A stretch of 25,917 bases of DNA from JAUSIF01 sp964620215 (GTDB lineage Bacteria > Pseudomonadota > Alphaproteobacteria > Rhizobiales > Xanthobacteraceae), in contig CAZUJE010000027.1 of the NCBI GenBank assembly GCA_964620215.1, positions 1 to 25,917 of the forward strand. The letters are read 5' to 3'. Position 1 is the first letter of the stretch. Each line of letters begins with the position of its first letter. Positions 1 through 7,434 of this stretch are shown here, one piece after another. The position numbers were made by a program, and so were the translations under genes. The notes beneath the pieces were generated by a model that did not search any database, was not told the DNA's origin, and saw nothing but the letters and a program-made list of their open reading frames with translations.

Positions 1-773
1 AGCACGTGCGCGCCGTGGAAGCCCGTCGCCATGAAGAACGTCGAGCCGTAGATGTGGCCGGCGTAGCTGAAACCGGCGTGCTGATACTCGTAAGCCTGGA
101 AGAAGGTGAATGTGGCACCGAGCAGCACGGTCAGGATCAGCCCGAGCACCAGCCCGCGACGATCATTCTTCAAGAGCGCGTGGTGCGCCCACGTTACCGT
201 CACACCCGACGTCAGCAGGATGATCGTGTTGAGCAGCGGGATGCCCCACGGATCGAACGTGTGCTGGAACACGCCCGGCGTCGGCGCGCCGCTTGCAGGA
301 ATGGTAACGCCGGTGCCGTCGACCGGCGCCGGCGGCCAATGGCCGCCGAGCAGCTGGTCGCGCATCACCTGACCGACGACATCCGTGCTGTTCAACAGGT
401 CATGCACGCCGGCGGGGAACAGGGCGGCGTCGAAGTAGGCCCAGAACCAGGCGACGAAAAACATCACCTCGGAGGCGATGAACAGGATCATGCCGTAGCG
501 GAAGTGCAACTGCACGACCGGGGTGTGGTCGCCGTGGTCGCCCTCGCTGATGACATCGCGCCACCAGAAGAAGGCGCTGGCGACGATGCCGGCAAAGCCG
601 ACGGCGAACACCCATGGTCCGCTGAGGCCGAACAAGCCGGCGCCCTCGCTCATAGAGCGCATCCAGATGACCGCACCGATCATCATCATGAGAGCGAAAA
701 TTGAAGCGATCACCGGCCAGGGGCTCGGATTTACGAGATGGTAGTCGTGGTGCTTGGCGTCCGTAGCGGCCAT
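1..773 (-). CDS. coxC: Cytochrome c oxidase subunit III (partial, C-terminus beyond window start)
   Basis: Subunit III of the aa3-type oxidase, a membrane protein that supports proton uptake and stability of subunit I. The reading frame is open from ATG at 773 to the window edge, giving 257 of an expected roughly 290 residues. It begins MAATDAKHHDYHLVNPSPWP and contains the family hallmarks RYGMILFIASEVMFF, VAWFWAYFDAALFP, TVTWAHHALL, QAYEYQHA and ATGFHGAHV near the break. A purine-rich GGGAG lies about 11 bases upstream of the ATG. It is the last visible gene of the minus-strand cox operon, 132 bases after ctaG, and that gap holds a strong hairpin. No internal stop or frameshift is seen. Identity is very secure; only the C-terminus is missing because of the window boundary. 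Confidence 0.95.
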   Translation of the reverse strand, partial: MAATDAKHHDYHLVNPSPWPVIASIFALMMMIGAVIWMRSMSEGAGLFGLSGPWVFAVGFAGIVASAFFWWRDVISEGDHGDHTPVVQLHFRYGMILFIASEVMFFVAWFWAYFDAALFPAGVHDLLNSTDVVGQVMRDQLLGGHWPPAPVDGTGVTIPASGAPTPGVFQHTFDPWGIPLLNTIILLTSGVTVTWAHHALLKNDRRGLVLGLILTVLLGATFTFFQAYEYQHAGFSYAGHIYGSTFFMATGFHGAHV

Positions 774-856
774 TGTCTTGTCTCTCCCGTGGTCCCCGTT
801 GGTGCTCCCGATCCGTCGTCTTTAGGCTGCAGCCCATGTGGAGCGAGAGCCTTGCC

Positions 857-888
857 GCTGCGCCTCAGGACCGGTCCTCAGGCGCAGC
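857..888 (-). other. Long intercistronic hairpin between ctaG and coxC
   Basis: Two 16-base arms (857-872 and 873-888) are reverse complements except for one mismatch and abut with essentially no loop. The hairpin begins 17 bases after the ctaG stop. No T-run follows in either direction, so it is not a typical intrinsic terminator. It may be an mRNA processing or stabilising element that lets coxC and the upstream genes be expressed at different levels; this role is inferred. A separate 10-base palindrome (GGCTGCAGCC) lies at 825-834 in the same gap. Confidence 0.6.
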
Positions 889-905
889 GCTGGTTATTCA
901 AGTCT

Positions 906-1517
906 TCATCCGCCCTTGCTCGAGCTCGCGGTCGCAGCCTGTCCTTCCTTCTTCGGCGCAGTCACCGGATAGAAGGCATAGGACAGCGTCAACTCGGAAA
1001 GATTCTTGGTCTCCTCGTCAGTGGCGAAGGCCGGATCGACGAAGAAGGAAACCGCCATCTCGATCGATTGTCCCGGCTCCAGCCGCTGCTCGGTGAAGCA
1101 GAAGCACTGCACCTTGTTGAAGTGCGAGCCGACCGCGTCGGGCGTGACGTTGAAAACCGCCGTGCCCGTCGTCGGCTTATCGGAGTGGTTGGTGGCCTTG
1201 TAGAAGGCGAGCGTGTTCTCGCCGACCTTCACCTCGAGCGAGGACTGCATCGGCTCGAACGTCCAAGGCAACTCGGCGGCCGTGTTGGCGTCGAAGCGCA
1301 CCTTTACCACGCGATCGAGCACGACGTCCGAGGCCCTCTCGGCCTTTTGCGTGGTGCCCTGATAGCCGGTGACCTGGCAGTAGAGACGGTAGAGCGGCAC
1401 GGCCGCGAACGACAGCCCGGCCATCGACAGCACCAAGAGGGCGCAGACGGCGGCGACGGCGCTGTGCCGCTGGGGGGCCGGCGGCCTGTGCTGTTGATGC
1501 TGGTCTGTCTCGCTCAT
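906..1517 (-). CDS. ctaG: Cytochrome c oxidase assembly protein CtaG/Cox11 (CuB insertion)
   Basis: Membrane-anchored periplasmic copper chaperone that delivers copper to the CuB site of subunit I. The 203-residue product has a short cytoplasmic N-terminus, one transmembrane segment at about residues 20-42, then the family motif PLYRLYCQVTG with Cys47. The copper-binding CFCF motif (Cys138 and Cys140) sits in the context NKVQCFCFTEQ. The length is normal for Cox11. It lies just after the coxF-like small gene and before coxC, the standard alphaproteobacterial position. The short Ser/Gly/Lys-rich C-terminus is variable in the family. Nothing looks damaged. Confidence 0.96.
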   Translation of the reverse strand: MSETDQHQQHRPPAPQRHSAVAAVCALLVLSMAGLSFAAVPLYRLYCQVTGYQGTTQKAERASDVVLDRVVKVRFDANTAAELPWTFEPMQSSLEVKVGENTLAFYKATNHSDKPTTGTAVFNVTPDAVGSHFNKVQCFCFTEQRLEPGQSIEMAVSFFVDPAFATDEETKNLSELTLSYAFYPVTAPKKEGQAATASSSKGG

Positions 1518-1530
1518 GGGATATGGCGCC

Positions 1531-1683
1531 TCAGATCGGCCGGTTCATGACGTTGCCGCCGAGGCGGATAATCGTCGCAACGTAGAAGAGCGCAACGAGC
1601 GCCGCGAGTGCGAGGCCGATGGCGATCGAGCGCATGCGCTGACGCCGCCGCTGCTCCTTCTCGTCCTCGTTCATCCCGCTCAT
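1531..1683 (-). CDS. Small CoxF-like single-pass membrane protein of the cox operon
   Basis: A 50-residue reading frame from ATG at 1683 to TGA at 1531-1533. It starts MSGMNEDEKEQRRRQRMRS, a charged cytoplasmic head, and continues into one hydrophobic segment (about residues 19-39, IAIGLALAALVALFYVATI) with a short tail ending NRPI. Small proteins of this layout between ctaB and ctaG are known in rhizobial cox operons, often called CoxF or cytochrome c oxidase assembly protein. The gene begins 22 bases after the ctaB stop and ends 13 bases before the ctaG ATG, so co-transcription is very likely. Its molecular role is not established. It is easily missed because of its size; position and membrane topology are the main support. 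Confidence 0.8.
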   Translation of the reverse strand: MSGMNEDEKEQRRRQRMRSIAIGLALAALVALFYVATIIRLGGNVMNRPI

Positions 1684-1705
1684 GACCAACGCCACCGCTC
1701 GATCC

Positions 1706-2662
1706 TCACGCCATCAACCGGGTCACGGCGTGCTCGCCGAGGATCACCGCAAACAAGAGAAACAGATAGAGGATCGAAAAAGCAAAGAGCTGCTTGGCCG
1801 CCCGGTCGGCTGAGCGGCCCTCGGTGATCTTGCGCACGCGCCAGGCCAGATAGAGGAAGATGACGCCGAGCACGCCCGAGCTCACCCCATAGACGACGCC
1901 GGCAAGGCCGATGGCCGTCGGCAGCATGGCCAGCGGCACCAGCACAAGCGAGTAAAGCCAGATCTGGCGGCGCGTCTCGGTGGGACCGGCCACGACCGGC
2001 AGCATGGGTACACCGACGCGCTCGTAGTCGCGGCAGCGGTAGAGCGCCAAGGCCCAGAAGTGCGGCGGCGTCCACACGAAGATGATGAGGAACATCAGCA
2101 CGCTTTCCATGCTGACGCTACCGGTGACGGCCGCCCAGCCGATCATCGGCGGGAAGGAGCCGGCGGCGCCGCCAATGACGATGTTCTGCGGCGTCAGCCG
2201 CTTCAGCCACATGGTGTAGATGAAGAGATAGAAGCCGATGGTAATGGCGAGCAGCAGCCCCGCCGTCCAGTTGACGAGGACGCCAAGCGTCAAAATCGAG
2301 AAGACCGAGAGGACTGATCCGAAGTTCAGGGCTTCGTCGGCGGTCAGGCGCCCGCGCGGGATGGGACGCGCCGCCGTGCGCGCCATACGCGCGTCGATGT
2401 CGGCGTCGTACCACATGTTGAGCGCGCCAGCGGCTCCGGCGCCGATGGCGATGGCGAGCAGCGCAATGACACCGAGCACGGGATGGATGTTGCCGGGGGC
2501 CGCGATCATGCCGGTCAGCGCCGTGAACACGACCAGCGACATGACACGCGGCTTCAACAGCTCGATGAAGTCGCCGATGCCCGACCCTGTTACGGGGCCG
2601 ATCTGGCCGCTGCCGGTCTCTGCGCTCGTGCCCTGCATTTCACTCGACCCTTGGCCTCGCAT
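1706..2662 (-). CDS. ctaB: Protoheme IX farnesyltransferase (heme O synthase)
   Basis: An integral membrane prenyltransferase of the UbiA superfamily that adds a farnesyl group to heme b to make heme O, the precursor of the heme A used by the oxidase encoded here. The 318-residue product has the Asp-rich prenyl-diphosphate site NMWYDADID (residues 82-90) followed by ARMARTAARPIPRGRL, and the second conserved region WTPPHFWALALYRCRDYERVGVPML. Several hydrophobic helices are evident. The ATG at 2662 has GGGGAGG just upstream; an alternative in-frame ATG at 2638 (MQGTSAET) would also keep the whole domain. It lies 129 bases after coxA and runs into the coxF-like gene. No anomalies are seen. Confidence 0.96.
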   Translation of the reverse strand: MRGQGSSEMQGTSAETGSGQIGPVTGSGIGDFIELLKPRVMSLVVFTALTGMIAAPGNIHPVLGVIALLAIAIGAGAAGALNMWYDADIDARMARTAARPIPRGRLTADEALNFGSVLSVFSILTLGVLVNWTAGLLLAITIGFYLFIYTMWLKRLTPQNIVIGGAAGSFPPMIGWAAVTGSVSMESVLMFLIIFVWTPPHFWALALYRCRDYERVGVPMLPVVAGPTETRRQIWLYSLVLVPLAMLPTAIGLAGVVYGVSSGVLGVIFLYLAWRVRKITEGRSADRAAKQLFAFSILYLFLLFAVILGEHAVTRLMA

Positions 2663-2737
2663 CGGCCTCCCCGGAGAGGACCTGCTCGGCCTTGCCGGGT
2701 GCGCGATCGGCAGCCCGGGATTTCGCTTCTTTTAGTG

Positions 2738-2768
2738 CAACGGGCGGAACCTCGTGCCCCGCCCGTTG
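2738..2768 (-). other. Intercistronic hairpin between coxA and ctaB
   Basis: A perfect 10-base inverted repeat: CAACGGGCGG at 2738-2747 and CCGCCCGTTG at 2759-2768, with an 11-base loop. It begins 23 bases after the coxA stop. No T-tract follows on the minus strand, so a classical terminator is unlikely. An mRNA 3'-end stabiliser or attenuator that keeps subunit I expressed above heme O synthase is a plausible but untested role. Confidence 0.55.
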
Positions 2769-2791
2769 TCGTTCGTGCAAATGCCCGCGCT

Positions 2792-4411
2792 TCAGTGGTG
2801 ATGAGTGGCCTGAATGCGCGGGAGCGTCTCGTAGGAGTGGAAGTTCGGCGGCGACGGCAGCGTCCACTCGAGCGTCGTGGCACCGGCACCCCACGGATTG
2901 TCACCCGCCACGCGGCGGCTCATGAAGGCGACCAGCACACCGATGAGGAACACGATCGTACCCAGCGCGGTCATGTAGGCGCCGGCCGACGACACGCCGT
3001 TCCAGAACGCGAAGGCGTCAGGATAGTCGACGTAGCGGCGCGGCATGCCCTGCAGGCCGAGGAAGTGCTGCGGGAAGAACAGCACGTTGGCGCCGATGAA
3101 GGTCAGCCAGAAGTGCACCTTGCCCAGCGCCTCGTTGTACATGTAGCCCGACATCTTGGGGAACCAGTAGTACCAGCCCGCGAAGATGGCGAAGACGGCG
3201 CCGAGCGACAGCACGTAATGGAAGTGCGCGACGACGTAGTAGGTGTCGTGCAACGCGCGGTCGACGCCGGCGTTGGAGAGCATGACGCCGGTCACGCCGC
3301 CAACGGTGAACAGGAAGATGAAGCCGAGCGCCCACAGCATGGGCACCTTGAACTGGATGGAGCCGCCCCACATGGTGGCGATCCAGGAGAAGATCTTCAC
3401 ACCCGTCGGCACCGCGATCACCATGGTGGCGAACACGAAGTAAGCCTGCGTGTTCACGCTGATGCCAGCCGCATACATGTGGTGCGCCCACACGATGAAG
3501 CCGACGAGGCCGATGGCGACCATGGCGTAAGCCATGCCGAGATAGCCGAACACCGGCTTCTTGGAGAAGGTCGACACGATGTGGCTGATCATGCCGAAGC
3601 CCGGGAGGATGAGAATGTAGACTTCGAGATGCCCGAAGAACCAGAACAGATGCTGGTAGAGTAGCGGATCACCGCCGCCCTGCGGATTGAAGAACGACGT
3701 GCCAAAGTTGCGGTCGGTAAGCAGCATGGTGATGGCGCCGGCCAGCACGGGCAGCGAAAGAAGCAACAGGAAGGCCGTCACCAGCACCGACCATACGAAC
3801 AGCGGCATCTTGTGCAGCGTCATGCCGGGGGCACGCATGTTGAAGATGGTGGTGATGAAGTTGATGGCGCCAAGGATCGACGATGCACCCGCGAGGTGCA
3901 GCGCGAGGATGGCGAAGTCCATGGCCGGACCCGGATGGCCCGACGTCGACAGCGGCGCGTAGATCGTCCAGCCGGCACCGACGCCGAGACCGCCGGGCGG
4001 TCCTTCGACGAACAGCGAGATCAGCAGCAGCGTGAGCGCGGCCGGCAACAGCCAGAACGAGACGTTGTTCATGCGCGGGAAGGCCATATCCGGGGCGCCG
4101 ATCATCAGCGGCACGAACCAGTTGCCGAAACCGCCGATCAGCGCTGGCATAATCATGAAGAACACCATGATCAGGCCGTGCGCCGTCACGAACGAATTGA
4201 AGGTGTGCGGATTGGTGAAAAACTGCATTCCCGGCTCTTGCAACTCGAGCCGCATCGCGACTGACAGCGCACCGCCGACCGTGCCCGCGATGATCGCGGT
4301 GATCAGATAGAGCGTGCCGATGTCCTTGTGGTTGGTTGAGAACAACCAGCGCTGGATAAACGGCGGCTTGTGATCGTGATCGTCGTGGGCGTGAGCTGCA
4401 CCGTAAGCCAT
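2792..4411 (-). CDS. coxA: Cytochrome c oxidase subunit I, with an HPEVY to HLEVY change
   Basis: Catalytic heme-copper subunit of the aa3 oxidase, which reduces O2 at the heme a3/CuB centre and pumps protons. The 539-residue product aligns by eye along its whole length: STNHKDIGTLYL, the heme a His in TAHGLIMVFF, GGFGNWFVPLMIGAPDMAFPR, the CuB HH pair in WAHHMYAAG, TGVKIFSWIATMWGG, and the heme ligands in VVAHFHYVLS. The oddity is at residues 261-265. The near-invariant H-P-E-V-Y reads H-L-E-V-Y: codon 262 (3626-3628) is CTC where CCC would give Pro, between the CuB His and the proton-gating Glu. AGGT lies upstream of the ATG at 4411. The gene is 35 bases after coxB. The frame is otherwise intact. 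Confidence 0.97.
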   Translation of the reverse strand: MAYGAAHAHDDHDHKPPFIQRWLFSTNHKDIGTLYLITAIIAGTVGGALSVAMRLELQEPGMQFFTNPHTFNSFVTAHGLIMVFFMIMPALIGGFGNWFVPLMIGAPDMAFPRMNNVSFWLLPAALTLLLISLFVEGPPGGLGVGAGWTIYAPLSTSGHPGPAMDFAILALHLAGASSILGAINFITTIFNMRAPGMTLHKMPLFVWSVLVTAFLLLLSLPVLAGAITMLLTDRNFGTSFFNPQGGGDPLLYQHLFWFFGHLEVYILILPGFGMISHIVSTFSKKPVFGYLGMAYAMVAIGLVGFIVWAHHMYAAGISVNTQAYFVFATMVIAVPTGVKIFSWIATMWGGSIQFKVPMLWALGFIFLFTVGGVTGVMLSNAGVDRALHDTYYVVAHFHYVLSLGAVFAIFAGWYYWFPKMSGYMYNEALGKVHFWLTFIGANVLFFPQHFLGLQGMPRRYVDYPDAFAFWNGVSSAGAYMTALGTIVFLIGVLVAFMSRRVAGDNPWGAGATTLEWTLPSPPNFHSYETLPRIQATHHH

Positions 4412-4446
4412 TTTTTTCTACCTCGCGTCTAACTGGGGGCCGCGGA

Positions 4447-5307
4447 TTAATCGCGTGCGGCTGCCACGACGACCGAACCGTTATCCGGCGTCGCCGCATA
4501 TTTCTTTTTTGCTTCTTCGATCCACTGATTGAACTGCTGGTCGTTCACGACCCGGATCACAATCGGCATGAAGGCGTGATTGCGGCCGCATAGTTCGGAA
4601 CACTGGCCGTGGAAAAGACCTTCCTTGGTGGCCTTGAACCATGTTTCGTTCAGGCGTCCCGGCACTGCGTCGATCTTGATGCCGAAGGACGGCATCGCGA
4701 AAGCGTGAATGATGCCTTCGGCAGTGATCTGCATGCGGACGATCTTGTTCACCGGAACGACCATTTCATTGTCGACGGACAAAAGACGAAGCTGACCCGG
4801 CTTCAGATCCTTCTCCTCGATCATGTTGCTGTCGAACTGGAAGCCGCCGTGATCCGGATAGGTATAGGTCCAACTCCACTGCGCGGTGCCGGTCGCCTTC
4901 ACGGTGATATCGGCCGGCGGAATGGTGAGTTGATCGAACAGGAGCCGGAAGGACGGCACCACAATGGCCAAAAGAATCAGGGCGGGGATCACCGTCCATG
5001 CGACTTCGAGCATGGTGTGATGCGTCGTCTTCGACGGCACCGGATTGGCGCGCTCGTTAAAGCGCAGCGCCACCTAAATCAAAAGCACAAGGCCGAACAT
5101 CGCGATCGCAAACGCACGGATCGCCACGGAAAGATGGAAGCTGTGGATCGTCTCCATGATCGGCGAAGCGGCTTCCTGGAAGTCGTATTGCCACTTGGAT
5201 GGCTGGCCCAGACCGGCTTCCGCCACGGCGGTGAACCCTGCCAGCAGGGCAACTGCGATACCCGCCAATTTCGTGAGCCGGAGCGTCCCGGTTAGCTTCT
5301 TCATCAT
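4447..5307 (-). pseudogene. coxB: Cytochrome c oxidase subunit II interrupted by an in-frame TAG at codon 78
   Basis: Subunit II carries the CuA centre that accepts electrons from cytochrome c. The frame starts at ATG 5307 (MMKKLTGTLR, with AGGGGA upstream), has a signal-like segment, then KWQYDFQEAASPIMETIHSF and the first membrane helix ending MFGLVLLI. A TAG follows at 5074-5076. The same frame resumes at once with VALRFNERANPVPS and helix two, then His201 and the CuA motif HGQCSELCGRNHAFM (Cys236, Cys240, His244, Met247), ending at 4447. Spacing across the TAG equals the family norm, so this is one nonsense codon, not an indel; Tyr or Trp is usual there. The aromatic motif reads QWSW rather than the usual QWYW. 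A GTG directly after the TAG could restart translation, but such a product would lack the signal and helix one. It may be a real mutation or a sequence error. Confidence 0.85.
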
Positions 5308-5709
5308 GCCTTGATCCCCTTGGCCTTCCCCTCGACGCCTTCTCTCGGGCCGGTGCTCTCTAAGGGAGCTGACCGGAACGGTTCTAATGCAGGCAAGGTA
5401 GCATCTGGGCTCCTGCCACGGAACGAAGCGGGTGGCGGCGTGTTGCCGCGCATGTCCGGGTGAGTGCCAAATCGTAGCGATAACGGCCCTGCGCCCGGCC
5501 GTGTTCCCAAGAACCACAATTTCTTAACCCTCGCAACGCACTGTCAGGGGGTTTGGGGGCCACAACCGCATTCCGCGGCGCACGATCCCGGCCATGCCCC
5601 AAGGGGCCGGGAAACGCCGCATTCTTGACACGGACAAGGGGCGATGTACCCGCGTCATTTTCTGATTTGCAACCGCCTCGCTGAGCGATTCGCGGGCGGA
5701 GGAGATGGG
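5308..5709. other. Divergent intergenic region between coxB and the IalB-family gene
   Basis: About 400 bases without a convincing gene; open frames here have no recognisable protein family. It should contain the promoters of the cox operon (leftward) and of the IalB-family gene (rightward). A perfect TTGACA stands at 5625-5630 on the plus strand, but no good -10 hexamer follows at 16-18 bases. On the minus strand CTGACA (5542-5547) is followed 17 bases later by AGAAAT (5519-5524), a weak match. An inverted repeat CCCGGCC/GGCCGGG (5587-5593 and 5605-5611) lies 13 bases upstream of the TTGACA and could be an operator. All of these are tentative. Confidence 0.4.
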
Positions 5710-6228
5710 ATGGCCTGCACCCTCCTGGGTAAGCGCGCGCGTTTGGCCGCGCTCACGATCACTCTAGCCTTTTTGCTGCCGGTTATGCCCGCATCCGCCC
5801 AGGGCGTCGTCCGTTCGACGCACGGCGACTGGCAGATCCGTTGCGACAAGCCGGCGGACTCGCGCGGGGAACAGTGCGCGCTCATTCAGAGCGTCACCGC
5901 CGAGGATAGACCCAATGTGGGTCTTACCGTCATCATCCTGAAGACTGCGGACACCAAAAGCCGACTGATGCGGGTACTGGCTCCGCTCGGCGTGCTGTTG
6001 CCATCCGGACTGGGACTGCGGATCGACAATGCCGATGTCGGCCGCGCCGGCTTTGTGCGTTGCCTTCCGAACGGATGCGTTTCGGAAGTGGTGATGGACG
6101 ACAAGCTGGTCGGCCAGATGAGAAGCGGGCAGCAGGCGACCTTTATTATTTTCCAGACGCCCGACGAGGGCATCGGCATTCCGATGAGTCTTTCCGGTTT
6201 CGGTCAGGGCTACGACAAGCTGCCCTGA
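5710..6228 (+). CDS. Secreted IalB-family (invasion-associated locus B) protein
   Basis: A 172-residue exported protein. The ATG at 5710 is preferred over the upstream ATG at 5644 because GGAGGAG (5698-5704) sits five bases before it and the product then starts with a clean signal peptide: Lys/Arg head, hydrophobic core LTITLAFLLPV, and a likely cut after ASA at residue 30. The mature part has the IalB pattern THGDWQIRCDK, a first Cys pair (WQIRCDK...EQCALIQ) and a second pair (FVRCLPNGCVSE), then a C-terminal region ending GFGQGYDKLP. IalB was named in Bartonella for erythrocyte invasion, but homologues are common in free-living Rhizobiales, so no virulence role should be inferred. It is convergent with the MFS gene, with a three-base gap. 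Confidence 0.85.
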   Translation: MACTLLGKRARLAALTITLAFLLPVMPASAQGVVRSTHGDWQIRCDKPADSRGEQCALIQSVTAEDRPNVGLTVIILKTADTKSRLMRVLAPLGVLLPSGLGLRIDNADVGRAGFVRCLPNGCVSEVVMDDKLVGQMRSGQQATFIIFQTPDEGIGIPMSLSGFGQGYDKLP

Positions 6229-6231
6229 ATT

Positions 6232-7422
6232 CTAGGCGCGCTCCGGTCCGCCCCAGCGATTCACCGCCAACGCGATGACTGCCGTCGACACAATGATGCC
6301 AGCCATGGGCAATGCCGTACTCTGGTGCAGCACGCCTTCCATCACCGCCACCACCGCGCCTGAACCGAACTGAAGCGCGCCGAAAAGTGCGGTCGCGCTC
6401 CCGGCTTTGTGCGGATAGGGATGCAGCGCCAGCGCCAGCGCATTCGCAGGCGCGCCACCAACCATCGAAACGGTGACGAAAAGAGGAATTGCGACGCCGG
6501 CAAAACCGCCAAAGCCCGTGATTGCGTTCACGAGCAGCACACCCGCCGCCACGAGATAAACAACGAGCCAGGAAGTGAGCAGCGTTTCTGGCTTGTGGCG
6601 CAAGAGCAGCCACGCATTGATCTGTGACATCAAAACCAAACCAACGGCGTTCGCGCCGAAGATGAAACCGTAGGCTTCCGGGGAGACGCCGTAATACTCG
6701 ATGAACACGAACGGCGAGCCGGCGATGTAAGCGAACAAGCCCGTGAAGACGAGCGAGGCCGCAACGATATGCGCCATATAGTGACCATCGCCGAGCAGTT
6801 CGCGGTAGGAAGCAAGCGCGGGTTTGAGGCCTCCCGCCGTACGCCGTGACGCAGGCAAGGTCTCCGGCAACCAGAAATAAGTGACGAGGAGCAGAACGAC
6901 GCCAACGAGTGCCAGCATCCAGAAAATCTCGCGCCAGCCGATCAGCACGAGAATCTGTCCGCCAAGCAACGGACCGATGATCGGCGCAATACCAAGCACA
7001 AGCACGAGCAGCGAAAAGAAACGCGCCATCTCGGCGCCGTCGTAAAGATCACGCACGGCGGCGCGCGAAACCATCAGGCCGGCACAGGCGCCGACTGATT
7101 GCACGAGCCGCGCGATCCAGAAGCTCTCGATGTTCGGTGCGAGCGCACAGGCAATCGAAGCCAGAATGAAAAGTGTCAGACCAAACAGGACCGGCCCGCG
7201 CCTGCCGAAGCGGTCGGAGATCGGGCCATAAAAAAGATGCCCGATACCCATGCCGAGAAAGAACGTGGAAAGCGTTCCCTGCACCGAAGCCGGATCGGTG
7301 CCGAAGTCGCGCGCCAGCACCGGGAATGCCGGGAGATAAGCGTCCACGGCCAGCGGACCGAGGCCGGTGAGCGCGCCAAAAATAAAAAGAAACCGGACGC
7401 GAAGGTCGGTTGCGATACTCAT
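6232..7422 (-). CDS. MFS transporter, Bcr/CflA drug-efflux type
   Basis: A 396-residue inner-membrane proton antiporter with about 12 predicted helices. It opens with a typical Bcr/CflA first helix (LTGLGPLAVDAYLPAFP) and carries MFS motif A as GPISDRFGRRGPVLFG at residues 66-81, followed by VQSVGACAGLMVSRAAVRD in helix four and PIIGPLLGGQ in helix five. The substrate cannot be read from sequence; relatives export bicyclomycin, chloramphenicol, sulfathiazole or amino-acid derivatives. The ATG at 7422 has no strong Shine-Dalgarno. The gene starts 12 bases after the gshA stop, so it may be expressed with glutathione synthesis, possibly by translational read-on. The end is intact (TAG). Confidence 0.88.
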   Translation of the reverse strand: MSIATDLRVRFLFIFGALTGLGPLAVDAYLPAFPVLARDFGTDPASVQGTLSTFFLGMGIGHLFYGPISDRFGRRGPVLFGLTLFILASIACALAPNIESFWIARLVQSVGACAGLMVSRAAVRDLYDGAEMARFFSLLVLVLGIAPIIGPLLGGQILVLIGWREIFWMLALVGVVLLLVTYFWLPETLPASRRTAGGLKPALASYRELLGDGHYMAHIVAASLVFTGLFAYIAGSPFVFIEYYGVSPEAYGFIFGANAVGLVLMSQINAWLLLRHKPETLLTSWLVVYLVAAGVLLVNAITGFGGFAGVAIPLFVTVSMVGGAPANALALALHPYPHKAGSATALFGALQFGSGAVVAVMEGVLHQSTALPMAGIIVSTAVIALAVNRWGGPERA

Positions 7423-7434
7423 TGAATAAGAGAC

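Noticed and set aside
2483..3664. 393-residue plus-strand open frame opposite coxA and ctaB
   Set aside because: Its composition (Glu/Arg/His-rich repeats) is what the complement of membrane-protein codons gives, and it crosses two real genes without any recognisable domain.
4447..5073. A separate short coxB gene starting at GTG directly after the TAG
   Set aside because: It would lack the signal peptide and first membrane helix, and no Shine-Dalgarno precedes the GTG; treating the region as one interrupted gene explains it better.
5074..5307. A frameshift or deletion as the cause of the coxB break
   Set aside because: Both halves are in the same frame and the residue spacing across the stop equals the family norm, so a base substitution is sufficient.
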